Source of the DNA: Paraburkholderia piptadeniae
GTDB taxonomy: Bacteria; Pseudomonadota; Gammaproteobacteria; Burkholderiales; Burkholderiaceae
Length of the DNA stretch: 64,000 bases
Assembly: GCF_900007165.1 (NCBI RefSeq)
Contig: NZ_CYGY02000049.1
Location: 31,733-95,732, forward strand
Direction: 5' to 3'
Made by a program: the position numbers and the translations under genes. Below are positions 17,505 to 26,694 of the stretch, in pieces; the stretch's first letter is position 1; each line of letters starts with the position of its first letter. Below the pieces are notes generated by a model. The model did not search any database, was not told where the DNA came from, and saw nothing but the letters and a program-made list of their open reading frames with translations.

Positions 17505-18482
17505 CTATACGCGGATGCGAACAATATTGCGCATCCACCAGAAGCCGAACAGCATCGCGACGAGTGAGAATTCAATCATCTTGAAGCCCGCCGGATCGTT
17601 CCAGAGAATCGGCAAAACCTCGGGGTTCACGATCGACATCAGCCCGCCCAGCCCGAACGGCATGAGGCCCAGAACCCACGCTGACAGCCTGCCTTCCGCC
17701 GAAAGCGCCCTCACTTTCCCCAGCAGCGCCAGGCGGCTACGAACGAGCTGCGAAATGTTTCCCAGAATTTCTGCCAGATTGCCCCCGCTCTCCCGCTGTA
17801 TCAGCACTGCGATGACGAAAAAGCGAAGATCGGGGATCGGCACGCGGGCCGCCAGTTCGCCTAATGCGTCGCCGAGCGGCACGCCAAAGGTCGTCTGATC
17901 GAACGCCATGCGGAATTCGCTGGCGATCGGATCAGGCATCTCGTCGCCCACGATGCCGAGCGCCGTGGTGAACGAGTGACCGGCCTTCAGCGACCGGCTG
18001 AGCATGTCCGCCGCTTCGGGCAACTGTTCCTCGATCAGCTTGAGCCGCTTTTCCTTGGCTCGATGTGCCCAGAATGGCGCAACAGCTCCGGCGAGAATCA
18101 TCAAGACACAGGCAATAAGCCACGGAACGTAGAACAGGCTGCTTATCAGCAGTACCACAATGGGCGGAATCGCCACGAGGAACACAAACTTCTGCGCGGA
18201 CCATCCCAGGCCCGTCTGGACGAGCCAGCCATCGAGTGAATGAATGCGTGGAATCCGAAGCAGTATTCTCTCCATTTGTGGAGAGCTGGCCAGCGCACGT
18301 TGCTTGAGGATCGAGACAGAATCCTTTCTTGCTTGCCTGTCGGTGTCGACCATCCGGATGCGGTTTTCAACACGCTTTGCCGCGCTGCTATGGTGACTCT
18401 GCCACCACATATAAGCGGCCTCGATCATCAGGATGATCGAGAAGAAAACCAGAATGACGAAACCATAGAATAGATAGTTCAC
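17505..18482 (-). CDS. tadB: TadB, Tad pilus inner-membrane platform protein
   Basis: The 325-residue T2SSF-family protein has an N-terminal membrane anchor, two hydrophobic segments near residues 100-150 and one at the C-terminus. EEQLPEAADMLSRSLKAGHSFTTALGIVGDEM and RESGGNLAEILGNISQLVRSR are the characteristic F-domain stretches. It partners with TadC and lies between tadA and tadC in the operon. Confidence 0.93.
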   Translation of the reverse strand: MNYLFYGFVILVFFSIILMIEAAYMWWQSHHSSAAKRVENRIRMVDTDRQARKDSVSILKQRALASSPQMERILLRIPRIHSLDGWLVQTGLGWSAQKFVFLVAIPPIVVLLISSLFYVPWLIACVLMILAGAVAPFWAHRAKEKRLKLIEEQLPEAADMLSRSLKAGHSFTTALGIVGDEMPDPIASEFRMAFDQTTFGVPLGDALGELAARVPIPDLRFFVIAVLIQRESGGNLAEILGNISQLVRSRLALLGKVRALSAEGRLSAWVLGLMPFGLGGLMSIVNPEVLPILWNDPAGFKMIEFSLVAMLFGFWWMRNIVRIRV

Positions 18483-18547
18483 GACGATCCCCCCAACGTC
18501 CTCGATTTGCGGCGCCTGTTGCAGGCCGTGGCCTGCGGGCGCCGTTC

Positions 18548-19915
18548 TTACACCACGTGGCGTTTTGCCGGGTCATACAGGTCATCGGGAACCGGCACGC
18601 CGAATTCCCGCAGGCGATCGGAGAAGTTCGGGCGCACGCCTGTCGCGCAGAACTGGCCGATCACCTTGCCGTTTTTATCGACACCGCCGCGCTTGAAGGT
18701 AAAGATCTCCTGCATGTTGATGACCTCGCCTTCCATGCCCGTGATCTCCTGAATGCTTGTGATCTTCCGGCGCCCATCAGTCAGGCGGGCCACCTGGACA
18801 ATCACCGAGATTGCGGAACTGATCTGATGCCGGGCGGCTTTCGGAGGCAGGTTCAGGCCAGCCATGCCAATCATGTTTTCGAGCCGCGTGAGTGCGTCTC
18901 GCGGCGTGTTCGCGTGCACGGTGGCCAGCGACCCTTCATGGCCGGTGTTCATCGCCTGGAGCATGTCCAGTGCCTCCGCGCCGCGAACCTCGCCAAGAAT
19001 GATGCGGTCCGGCCGCATCCGCAACGCGTTGCGCACGAGCGAACGCTGGGTGATCTCACCCCTGCCCTCGATATTCGGCGGACGCGTTTCGAGTCGCAGG
19101 ACATGCGCCTGGCGCAACTGGAGTTCAGCGGCATCTTCGATGGTCACGATACGTTCATAGGCCGGGATGAAGCCCGACAGAACGTTGAGCAGCGTTGTTT
19201 TTCCGCTGCCCGTGCCGCCCGAGATCAGCATGTTCACCTTCGCCGCGGACAAAGCCTCCAGTACCTGAATCATCGGTGGCGTGAAGCTCTGGTTCTCCAT
19301 CAGGTCCGCCACCGTTAGCGGGTTGACGGCAAAACGGCGAATCGACAGCAGCGGCCCGTCGATCGCAGAAGGCGGGATGATCGCATTGATCCGCGAGCCA
19401 TCCGGCAGACGCGCGTCCACCATCGGGTTCGACTCGTCGATGCGACGGCCCACGCGGGAAACCATCTTTTCGATGACCTTCATCAGGTGACCGTCATCGT
19501 AGAAGGTGACGTCGGTAACCTCGAGCTTGCCGCGGCGTTCGACATAAACCTGCCTGGCGGTGTTGACCAGGATATCGGATACGGTCGGGTCCGAGAGGAG
19601 CGGCTCCAGCGGCCCGAAACCGAGCATTTCGTCGCGCACGTCGCGAATCAACTGCCGCCGTTCGAGTTCGTTGACGGGGATCGCGTCTTCATCGAGGATG
19701 CGCTCGACGAGCACTGCGATCTCCTGCTGGATCTGGTCGTGCGAAAGACGTTGGAGTTTTTCAAGCTCCACGCGCTCGATAATTGACTGGTGAACATTTC
19801 TTCGGAGTTCCTGATACGCCTTCCTGGCTGTCCGCGTCCGTGAGATGCTCTGCTCGCTCAGGGACGAATCGCCGTTGTCGAAAAACTGCTCGCGCAATGT
19901 AGTCACGTTTTCCAT
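18548..19915 (-). CDS. tadA: TadA/CpaF, Tad pilus secretion ATPase
   Basis: The product is about 455 residues from ATG 19915, chosen for its GGAGAAAAG site; an in-frame upstream ATG lies inside the previous gene. The Walker A motif ISGGTGSGKTTLL is near residue 230, followed by the Asp box IVTIEDAAELQL, RPDRIILGEVRGAEA (Walker B region) and the His box GHEGSLATVHANTP. These are all hallmarks of type II/IV secretion ATPases of the CpaF branch. The enzyme drives Flp pilus assembly at the inner membrane. Confidence 0.95.
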   Translation of the reverse strand: MENVTTLREQFFDNGDSSLSEQSISRTRTARKAYQELRRNVHQSIIERVELEKLQRLSHDQIQQEIAVLVERILDEDAIPVNELERRQLIRDVRDEMLGFGPLEPLLSDPTVSDILVNTARQVYVERRGKLEVTDVTFYDDGHLMKVIEKMVSRVGRRIDESNPMVDARLPDGSRINAIIPPSAIDGPLLSIRRFAVNPLTVADLMENQSFTPPMIQVLEALSAAKVNMLISGGTGSGKTTLLNVLSGFIPAYERIVTIEDAAELQLRQAHVLRLETRPPNIEGRGEITQRSLVRNALRMRPDRIILGEVRGAEALDMLQAMNTGHEGSLATVHANTPRDALTRLENMIGMAGLNLPPKAARHQISSAISVIVQVARLTDGRRKITSIQEITGMEGEVINMQEIFTFKRGGVDKNGKVIGQFCATGVRPNFSDRLREFGVPVPDDLYDPAKRHVV

Positions 19916-19932
19916 TTCTTTTCTCCGCTGAA

Positions 19933-21111
19933 TCAGGCTCTGGCCGGAATGGGTTTGCGAAACAGTTTCTGCAGAAATGTGCCGCCGCTGGACTCCGATG
20001 CAGGCAAGATGCAATGCGCCAGCTCGCTCAAACCTTTTGCCACGCCGCTAGACCTGGCAAGTCGCAAGATCGGTACGCCCTGATTGATCGACTCCGACAC
20101 GGACGCGCTGTCTTCCGGTATCACCGTCTGCACGCGCAAGCCGAGTGTCTTCTCCAGCTCGGCCAGACCGAGCGGACCCTTCTTGTGGTAACGGTTCACC
20201 ACGACCCTGATCCTGTCATTGCCGTAACCGAGCGACCCGAACATCTCCAGAAGCCGCCGTGCGCCCCGAAGGTAGGGAAGGCTCAGTTGCACCACGGGGA
20301 AAATGCTTTCGCTGACGTCGAGTGCCGCGATCGACACGTTGCTGATCGTCTGGCCAACATCGAAGATGACCAGGTCATATCGATGGCGCACGAGGTTCAC
20401 GATCCGTTGCAGGTGCTCCGGCTTGATCTCTTTTGCTCGCGCGGGGTCGGGTGCGCCTGCCAGCACATCGAAACCGTCGCTGACACGCGTGAGGCACGCA
20501 TCGAGATAAGCCGGATCGAGCCTGTCTATCTGCATGCATACGTCGGCGATCGTGGCAGGCGGCGTGGCTTCCGTGACCAGAAACGCCGCCTCTCCATATT
20601 GCTGGCTCAGATCGACCAGAAGCGCCTGCTTGCCGGCGGCCGACGCTGCGAATCCGAGGTTTGCCGCCAGGAAGGAGGTGCCGCTGCCGCCCTTGCACGA
20701 CACGAAGGAAATCACTTTGCCGGCGCGCCTCGATCCATGGAGCCTGCCCGCGATTTCCTCGATCGCGCGCTGCAGGTCCTCAGGGGGCACCGGCCAGGGC
20801 CGCACGTCGCGCACGCCCGCGCGCATTGCGCAGATCGCGATCTCGGCCGAAGATTCCGGCGTGAGCAGCACGCAAGCCAGACTGGCGTGCTGCGAGGTCA
20901 GCGAAGCAAGCGTCGTAAAGTCCTGCATCGTCATCTTCGCACCGTCGACGAGCAACAGATCGATCCCGTCAAGTTCTTCGTGCTGGGTGCAAAGGTCCTC
21001 GAGGGAAGTGTCCGAAGTGCGAAAGCGATAGTGCGAATCAGCAACCGCGAGCGCACGGCCGATCGCGCTCGCGCGAGCGGCCTCCGGTGAAATGGCGAGA
21101 ATGTTAGTCAT
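19933..21111 (-). CDS. cpaE: CpaE/TadZ-like pilus localisation ATPase
   Basis: The product has about 392 residues from ATG 21111, which has AGGAAG upstream. The N-terminal ~110 residues form a receiver-like domain (DLLLVDGAKM). A ParA/MinD-type domain follows with the deviant P-loop SCKGGSGTSFLAANLG near residue 137, then YDLVIFDVGQTISNVSIAALD. CpaE/TadZ proteins place the Tad machine, often at the pole. It lies between the tadE-like gene and tadA. Confidence 0.92.
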   Translation of the reverse strand: MTNILAISPEAARASAIGRALAVADSHYRFRTSDTSLEDLCTQHEELDGIDLLLVDGAKMTMQDFTTLASLTSQHASLACVLLTPESSAEIAICAMRAGVRDVRPWPVPPEDLQRAIEEIAGRLHGSRRAGKVISFVSCKGGSGTSFLAANLGFAASAAGKQALLVDLSQQYGEAAFLVTEATPPATIADVCMQIDRLDPAYLDACLTRVSDGFDVLAGAPDPARAKEIKPEHLQRIVNLVRHRYDLVIFDVGQTISNVSIAALDVSESIFPVVQLSLPYLRGARRLLEMFGSLGYGNDRIRVVVNRYHKKGPLGLAELEKTLGLRVQTVIPEDSASVSESINQGVPILRLARSSGVAKGLSELAHCILPASESSGGTFLQKLFRKPIPARA

Positions 21112-21137
21112 GTTGGCTTCCTGTTTGCATCGGACGT

Positions 21138-21608
21138 CTAACTGCAGCTCGGGTTGGTGCCGCCCTGGCTGTCCAGACTTTCTCGCGGCAACGTTGTCGA
21201 GAATGACGGGATCCCAACTGAAAATGGCTTCAAGAAGGGCACTGCCGTACCAATGTTGTTGACGTTCGACACGCTGACCGTGACCGAAACGCATGAAGAG
21301 GCGTCGCAACCCGTCGGCGAGTACGCTATTGTGATGTTGGACGGCTTCAGGATCGGCAGCAGCCGCTGCATGTTCTTGATCACGGGGTTGGTCGCAGACT
21401 GGCTGGGATTGACGTCACATACCACTGCAATGCGGGCGCCGAGGCGCGTGGCTTCCGTCGCCGAATTCCAGTAAAAGAACAGCCGTCCCATCTCCATGAT
21501 CCCGATCAGCAAGATGAAGAAGATGGGCGCGATAAGCGCGAATTCGACCGCGGCTACACCGCGCTCACGCCGCCGGCGAGACGTATGCTTCATATCGATC
21601 GTACTCAT
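21138..21608 (-). CDS. TadE-like pseudopilin
   Basis: The 156-residue protein has a short basic N-terminus, then GVAAVEFALIAPIFFILLIGIMEMGR, the TadE-type pseudopilin signal and membrane helix with the Glu after the cleavage region. The C-terminal domain is small and has a Cys pair (GCDASSC). It overlaps the preceding tadE by four bases. It could equally be called TadF. TadE/F are minor pilins cleaved by the CpaA peptidase. Confidence 0.88.
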   Translation of the reverse strand: MSTIDMKHTSRRRRERGVAAVEFALIAPIFFILLIGIMEMGRLFFYWNSATEATRLGARIAVVCDVNPSQSATNPVIKNMQRLLPILKPSNITIAYSPTGCDASSCVSVTVSVSNVNNIGTAVPFLKPFSVGIPSFSTTLPRESLDSQGGTNPSCS

Positions 21609-22087
21609 ATCTGCCTCATCACGCAGCTAATATCGCCAAAGATCAATCCGCCCAGATTGAAGAACCCCGTGATCTGCGAATACCCGTACCCCGTGACCTT
21701 CACTTGAACGATGTTGATGGTGTCTCCGCTAGGGTCGGTCTGGACGTTCTTGAAATTCCCCGTGCAGCCCGTGGTGTTCACCTGATCGCAGATCACAACC
21801 ATGCTGGTCTTTAACCCGCCCACCAGTGGGGAACCTGAACAACCCGTGTTGCCATAGGCAACCAGACATTGCGCTGCGGCGACCGGATAGTCGGCCTGCA
21901 ACGGACTGTAGGCCGACAGCATCCGCGCCGCGTCGCGCACCGATTTGTCGATCGTGTTGTACTGGTAATACGCATTGCCGAACTCGGCGATTCCGAGCAG
22001 CAGGAGCGTCAACGGAATCGCGAGAAACGCGAATTCGACCGCGACGGCACCGCGCATGCGGCGAATGGAAAGACCCTTCTTGCGCAT
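21605..22087 (-). CDS. tadE: TadE-family pseudopilin
   Basis: The 160-residue protein starts at ATG 22087, which has AGGAG upstream. RGAVAVEFAFLAIPLTLLLLGIAEFGNAYYQYN is a classic TadE class IV pseudopilin signal and helix. The mature part has several Cys residues that may form disulfides (QCLVAYGNTGC, ICDQVNTTGC). It lies between tadG and the second TadE-like gene. Confidence 0.9.
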   Translation of the reverse strand: MRKKGLSIRRMRGAVAVEFAFLAIPLTLLLLGIAEFGNAYYQYNTIDKSVRDAARMLSAYSPLQADYPVAAAQCLVAYGNTGCSGSPLVGGLKTSMVVICDQVNTTGCTGNFKNVQTDPSGDTINIVQVKVTGYGYSQITGFFNLGGLIFGDISCVMRQI

Positions 22088-22098
22088 GATCGCTTCTC

Positions 22099-23391
22099 CT
22101 ATTGCACGAGCACCGGCACCTTCGGCCCGATTGCGAGTGAAGTGCTGCCCGGTATGCCCTGCGTGGCGCACGGAGTACCGGCCGCCGATGCCGAGCCCAG
22201 GTACTGGATCATCGTCACGCCATTCATCGGGGATGGCGCGATCTTGTCCTTGTTCGAATTGGTGGTCATCGGATGCAACAGCAGCACGCACGCCCACGAA
22301 GAGACAGTCACCGGGCTTTTGCCGCCCACAGAGCTGCAGTTACTGACGATGGGGATAATGGCAAGCCGTCTGTCGGCACCCGACGTGTAAATGCTGCTCG
22401 CGGGCGGGGTGTCGCTTCCCGTGGCGTACACGCCGGCCGCGGTGTCGCCCTGATAGGGCGAAAATTTCAGGCGCTGCTTGAGAAAATCGGTCCAGCTGCC
22501 TTGCTGCGTATTGCCTGCCGCCAGCCAATCGCTCGTATAGGCATGGCCCGTGAAATCGGACGGTCCATTGGCGGGGCCCTTGTATTGGCCGCCGGCGTAA
22601 ATTCCGAAGCGGGTGTTGTACGCGTTGGGCACGTTATTTTGCAACCCGGGGTTAGTATTCAGCGTGGACGACGTCGGCAGGTTGCATTGCCCATATCCCG
22701 AGAAAAGATTTGCCGTCGCACTCGCGCCACTGCCCTGCCCCAGATCGATCCACCCGAAATTGCCGGTGTTCTTGTCGCACGGTGCAGGCGAACCTGGTCC
22801 TGACTTGCTGCACAGCCAGTCATAGATGTTGATGGTGGCTGGAGCCGGCGGCTGGCAGACATACATCGGCAGCGCGCACGTCGTCTGCGCCTGCGTGGTT
22901 GACGCGACCGCGGTGGCCGCTACCGCCGATTGAGCCAGCGCCGCAGAAATGACCTGCATGAACCAGTTGTGGATATTGCCCTGAGCAACGGTGCAGCGCA
23001 CATAGCCGATGCTCTTGAGGTCCGCGCTGGTGTACTTGTCCTTGGTCTGATAAGGACCGGCGAACGTCTTGCTGTACATGACATTCTTATTGACGTCCAG
23101 CGACACGTTATGGCTTTGCAGCAGCCACTTGTTGGCGCCTCCGACCGTGATTCCGGCCGCTTCGGACGTCGCCAGCGATACGGCTCCTGTGAGATCGCGC
23201 GCTGCGGCGAGCGCACAGGAGTCCGCAGCGTTCGACAACTCGCTGCGCACGATATACAGCTTCCCCAAATCGAGCGCGAGCGCCGTGAAGCCAAACAGCA
23301 GCACGATCGCGAGCGCGACCATGATCGCCACGACGCCGCACTCACGCCGATGCGCGACACCGTATGCACGATAATGATTGACGCGACGCAT
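22099..23391 (-). CDS. tadG: TadG-like pilus assembly protein
   Basis: The 430-residue protein has a short basic leader, then GVVAIMVALAIVLLFGFTALALDLGKLYIVRSELSNAADSCALAAARDL, the TadG-type N-terminal Flp-pilus segment. The remaining 370 residues are secreted-type sequence with many Gly, Asn and Cys residues and no clear complete vWA motif. TadG is a membrane-anchored minor component of Tad systems. Confidence 0.88.
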   Translation of the reverse strand: MRRVNHYRAYGVAHRRECGVVAIMVALAIVLLFGFTALALDLGKLYIVRSELSNAADSCALAAARDLTGAVSLATSEAAGITVGGANKWLLQSHNVSLDVNKNVMYSKTFAGPYQTKDKYTSADLKSIGYVRCTVAQGNIHNWFMQVISAALAQSAVAATAVASTTQAQTTCALPMYVCQPPAPATINIYDWLCSKSGPGSPAPCDKNTGNFGWIDLGQGSGASATANLFSGYGQCNLPTSSTLNTNPGLQNNVPNAYNTRFGIYAGGQYKGPANGPSDFTGHAYTSDWLAAGNTQQGSWTDFLKQRLKFSPYQGDTAAGVYATGSDTPPASSIYTSGADRRLAIIPIVSNCSSVGGKSPVTVSSWACVLLLHPMTTNSNKDKIAPSPMNGVTMIQYLGSASAAGTPCATQGIPGSTSLAIGPKVPVLVQ

Positions 23392-23420
23392 GACGATCTC
23401 CCCGAGCCTGTCGTTATTTA

Positions 23421-23723
23421 TTACTGACCGCCGCTTCCGTTGCCCACACCGATCACGTATGCATTCGGCGTCGGCGTGATTTCCTTGAACGACTTGTCAT
23501 AGGTGGCCATTGCCGAGGCGGCGGACTTGCCGTCCACGCCTTGTGCGGAGGGCGCGTGCTCTGCCGCATGCGGATCGATGATCTGCGCCTGCTTGACCGC
23601 ATTGAGCGCTTCGCCCATATGCTTATCCCAGATTGGCGTACTGGACATGCATCCGCTCAGCGCGCCACAGAGCGACACCACCAGCGCTACCCGACGCGCG
23701 AAAGCAATATGTTCGAGTTTCAT
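23421..23723 (-). CDS. Small lipoprotein of the Tad locus
   Basis: The 100-residue product has a signal peptide with a lipobox (LSGC), then a short hydrophilic region: IWDKHMGEALNAVKQAQIIDPHAAEHAP. Its place between the secretin and tadG suggests an outer-membrane accessory lipoprotein comparable in position to RcpB or TadD. The sequence does not settle which. Confidence 0.8.
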   Translation of the reverse strand: MKLEHIAFARRVALVVSLCGALSGCMSSTPIWDKHMGEALNAVKQAQIIDPHAAEHAPSAQGVDGKSAASAMATYDKSFKEITPTPNAYVIGVGNGSGGQ

Positions 23724-23744
23724 GAGATTCCCCTTGGCGTGACT

Positions 23745-25688
23745 TCAGTGGTCCAGCGCGTGGCCTGAAGCATCAGTGATCGTGACACCCTGTCCCTCGC
23801 GTGCCGCGATCCGGCTGGCGGCACTCTCGATGCGGGCGATCCGTGCTGCCTGCTCATCCGTCACCGGGATCTGCGCTGACGGTTGAGCCGGCGGCTGGGC
23901 CTTCTCCGGCGGCGCTCCCGTGCCGGACGCGGCGGGCTGCGCGGGCGAGCTCGATGTGGCCTGCGTGTCGTGCGGCGGCAGTGCATCCGTCACGGGCGCA
24001 GCGGGCGCCTGGGGTGCGGGTGCGGGCACAGGTGCCGGCGCTGGCGCATTGCCCGGCCCGGTGCCTGCCGGCGCGGCGGAAGTCTTGCCGTGGCGTCCTT
24101 CCATGTTGCCCGTCGCGTAGACATCGGCGACGTTCGGCTGCGAGAAGCTGTCCGTCGGCAGAGGAAGGTTGGCGGTCTGCATCGGTTTCACGAGGTGCGG
24201 CGTGATGATGAAGACGAGTTCCGTCAGGTCTTGCTGGAAGTTTGTGCTGCGAAGCAGCGCGCCGAGAACGGGCACTTCGCCCAGGCCGGGAACGGCTTTC
24301 AGCGCGCCCGTCACGTTGTTGCTCAACAGTCCACCGATTGCAAACGACTCGCCGTCATTCATCTGGACAACCGTCGACGCGCGGCGCGTGTTGATCAGCG
24401 GCAGGATGGAAAAGCTGCTGTTGGTGGAAGACGCGACCGTCACACCCGTCGGTGACAGTTCCGACACTTCCGGCGCCACCTTCAGGTTGATGCGCCCTCC
24501 CGCCAGGACGGTCGGCGTGAACTTGAGTCCGACGCCGAACTCTTCCTCCTGCAGCGTGATGCTCGACACACCGTTTCCACTGCTTTGCGGAATCGGAATG
24601 AAGATCTTGCCGCCCGAAAGGAAGGTAGCTTCCTGGCCACTGATCGTCACGAGGTTCGGCTCGGCGAGAATCTTGATCAGGTTGTCAGTCTTTTGCGCAT
24701 CGACGGCGAGATTGAACGGACGGTTGTTGGCCTTGCTGACGGCGAATGCGCTCGCCACACCGGCAAGCAGGTTGCTCACCAGCGCGCCCGTCCACGAGCC
24801 GAAGCCGCCCTGGATGTTGACGGCCGCGCCCAGCTGGTTGATCAGTGTCTTCGACACTTCCGCCACCTTGACCTCGAGCATCACCTGCTGTGGCGTGTCG
24901 ACAGACATCATGTTGATCACGCTGGCCGCCTTGGTCGTGCTCGAACTCTGCTGGGTCATGCTCGACGACCCGTTGCCCGAGTTTGCCGAGGCCGACTGCT
25001 GTTGCTGCGTGGGTTGCGAGTCCGCGAAGGCCTGCGCGATCTGCATCGCCTGTTGCGCAGCGGGCGCGCTCGACACGTGACCGCCGAGCACCAGGTTGCC
25101 GGCAGCCGTCGACACGCGGATTCCGCGCTCTTCGGGCATCAGCTGTCCGAGTGCCTGTTGCAACCCATTGGCGTCGATATTGACGATGACGTTGATCATC
25201 TGGCAGCCGCCGCTCTTGCCTTGCACGATCATGTTGGTCGTGCCAACCGTCATGCCGACGACATAGAGCGTACGCGGCGACACCGGCGCGGCCTGCGCGA
25301 TCGTCGGATTGCCGAGCGTGCGGGCGCGCGCGGGCTCGAGGAGGGGAACGAGAACCGATTTGCCGACGGGCACGTTGACAGTCGTTTCATCGCGGATTTC
25401 GCCCGTGCAGCTTGGGCCGCGCAGAGGCAAAGGTCCGTTTGCAACCCCGGCAGCGCCGGCAACGCCAGCTGGCCCTCCCATTGCGAGCGTCGTCGGCGTC
25501 GCGCCGCGACCTCCCGGCAACGGCGGAGTCGCGCCGTGCTTTGCCAGCATCGGGAATTCGAACGCCTCCTGTGCCTGGACAGTCTGCGTACCGACCAGCC
25601 CAAAGCACAGCATCGCGGCGAGCGCCTTGCGGCCCAGTGAGCAACGTTGCTTGATGCCGCAGGAAGAGAATCCTGGTTTCGTTTTCAT
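23745..25688 (-). CDS. cpaC: CpaC/RcpA-type outer-membrane secretin
   Basis: The product has about 647 residues from ATG 25688. A signal peptide ends near VQAQE. An N-terminal pilus-secretin domain (VNVPVGKSVLVPL, LYVVGMTVGTTNMIV), a BON-like region and the C-terminal secretin core (VMLEVKVAEVSK, EPNLVTISGQEATFLSGG, FTPTVLAGGRINLKVAPEVS, VPGLGEVPVLGALLRSTNF, ELVFIITPHLV) are all visible. A ~120-residue Pro/Ala-rich tail follows, longer than in many homologues. It forms the outer-membrane channel for the Flp pilus. Confidence 0.95.
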   Translation of the reverse strand: MKTKPGFSSCGIKQRCSLGRKALAAMLCFGLVGTQTVQAQEAFEFPMLAKHGATPPLPGGRGATPTTLAMGGPAGVAGAAGVANGPLPLRGPSCTGEIRDETTVNVPVGKSVLVPLLEPARARTLGNPTIAQAAPVSPRTLYVVGMTVGTTNMIVQGKSGGCQMINVIVNIDANGLQQALGQLMPEERGIRVSTAAGNLVLGGHVSSAPAAQQAMQIAQAFADSQPTQQQQSASANSGNGSSSMTQQSSSTTKAASVINMMSVDTPQQVMLEVKVAEVSKTLINQLGAAVNIQGGFGSWTGALVSNLLAGVASAFAVSKANNRPFNLAVDAQKTDNLIKILAEPNLVTISGQEATFLSGGKIFIPIPQSSGNGVSSITLQEEEFGVGLKFTPTVLAGGRINLKVAPEVSELSPTGVTVASSTNSSFSILPLINTRRASTVVQMNDGESFAIGGLLSNNVTGALKAVPGLGEVPVLGALLRSTNFQQDLTELVFIITPHLVKPMQTANLPLPTDSFSQPNVADVYATGNMEGRHGKTSAAPAGTGPGNAPAPAPVPAPAPQAPAAPVTDALPPHDTQATSSSPAQPAASGTGAPPEKAQPPAQPSAQIPVTDEQAARIARIESAASRIAAREGQGVTITDASGHALDH

Positions 25689-25789
25689 TTCGTCATGCCC
25701 CCGTGATCTCGATATGGACAATCGAGAGTTGCATTCCTGCCTTGTTTTCGCCTGCCGCGGCGCGCTGGTGAGACGCAGCCGCAACCGGT

Positions 25790-26638
25790 CTAGAAACATT
25801 CGACGCTGCCCAGCACGCCCGACAGCACGCCTATGCAGTCGCGCGGCGCAGCCGGACGTGCCGCGTAATGTGCGCGCACTGGTCGTACGGGCGCCGCAGC
25901 GGGCGCCGAGGCCGGCGCCGGAGCGCGAGTACCGAGCAAGGTGAACTTGGTCGCGCCCTCCGTCGGCAGCGTCGCGGTATCGATCTGGTTGCGCAGCACC
26001 AGCGACAGCGTGCCCACGCTGCGCGCCAGATCGAGCTTCTCCGCTTGTTCCGGTGTTACTTCGAGCGTCACGGCGTTGACGACCTTGGGCTTGGTCTCGT
26101 CGCGTCCGACCTCCTGCGCGACGGCCAGCACCAGAATCTTTTCGAGCACGATCTTGGAGATGCTCTCGTCCCTGCTCGGTCCCTTGTCGTTACCCTTGTC
26201 CTGCTGGGTGCTGACGATGATGTCGACGTAATTGCCTGGGAGTGCAAATCCGGCCACACCGATCACGTCATTCACGCGCACGGTGATGGCTCGACGCCCT
26301 TCCCCGATCACAGCCGAAAGGCCGCCCTGGGTGCCTACCGGGCTCAGCTTGCCTTCGAGAATCGGCTCGCCGCGTAGGGCACTCGTTTTCAGCACGCGCC
26401 CTTCGAGCTTCTCGGCGGAGGTAAAGGAGCCTGGCGGCAAGCTGCCCGACGGCCAGTCGACCATCTTGATGAATTCCGGATTGAGGCGCTGACCAAGACT
26501 GATGTCGACCGCGGCGACCGCGACCTTTTCCGTCATACCCGATGACCTGTCGAGCAGCCATCGCGAGGCCATCGCCACCCCGACCAGACCTGCGATTGCC
26601 GCAACCAGCAACATCACCAGTGCGCGTATGTTCTTCAT
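25790..26638 (-). CDS. cpaB: CpaB/RcpC pilus assembly protein
   Basis: The product has about 282 residues from ATG 26638, which has GGGAGGGAAGG upstream. A single N-terminal membrane segment is followed by an SAF domain (EKVAVAAVDISLGQRL), the RcpC core (GRRAITVRVNDVIGVAGFALPGNYVDIIV) and VTLEVTPEQAEKLDLARSVG. It acts in the periplasm in Flp pilus biogenesis. It lies between the AAA ATPase gene and the secretin. Confidence 0.93.
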   Translation of the reverse strand: MKNIRALVMLLVAAIAGLVGVAMASRWLLDRSSGMTEKVAVAAVDISLGQRLNPEFIKMVDWPSGSLPPGSFTSAEKLEGRVLKTSALRGEPILEGKLSPVGTQGGLSAVIGEGRRAITVRVNDVIGVAGFALPGNYVDIIVSTQQDKGNDKGPSRDESISKIVLEKILVLAVAQEVGRDETKPKVVNAVTLEVTPEQAEKLDLARSVGTLSLVLRNQIDTATLPTEGATKFTLLGTRAPAPASAPAAAPVRPVRAHYAARPAAPRDCIGVLSGVLGSVECF

Positions 26639-26694
26639 GGTCCTTCCCTCCCCGATACCCAATCAGTTGTCGATACGTCAGTTCGTCGACCGTC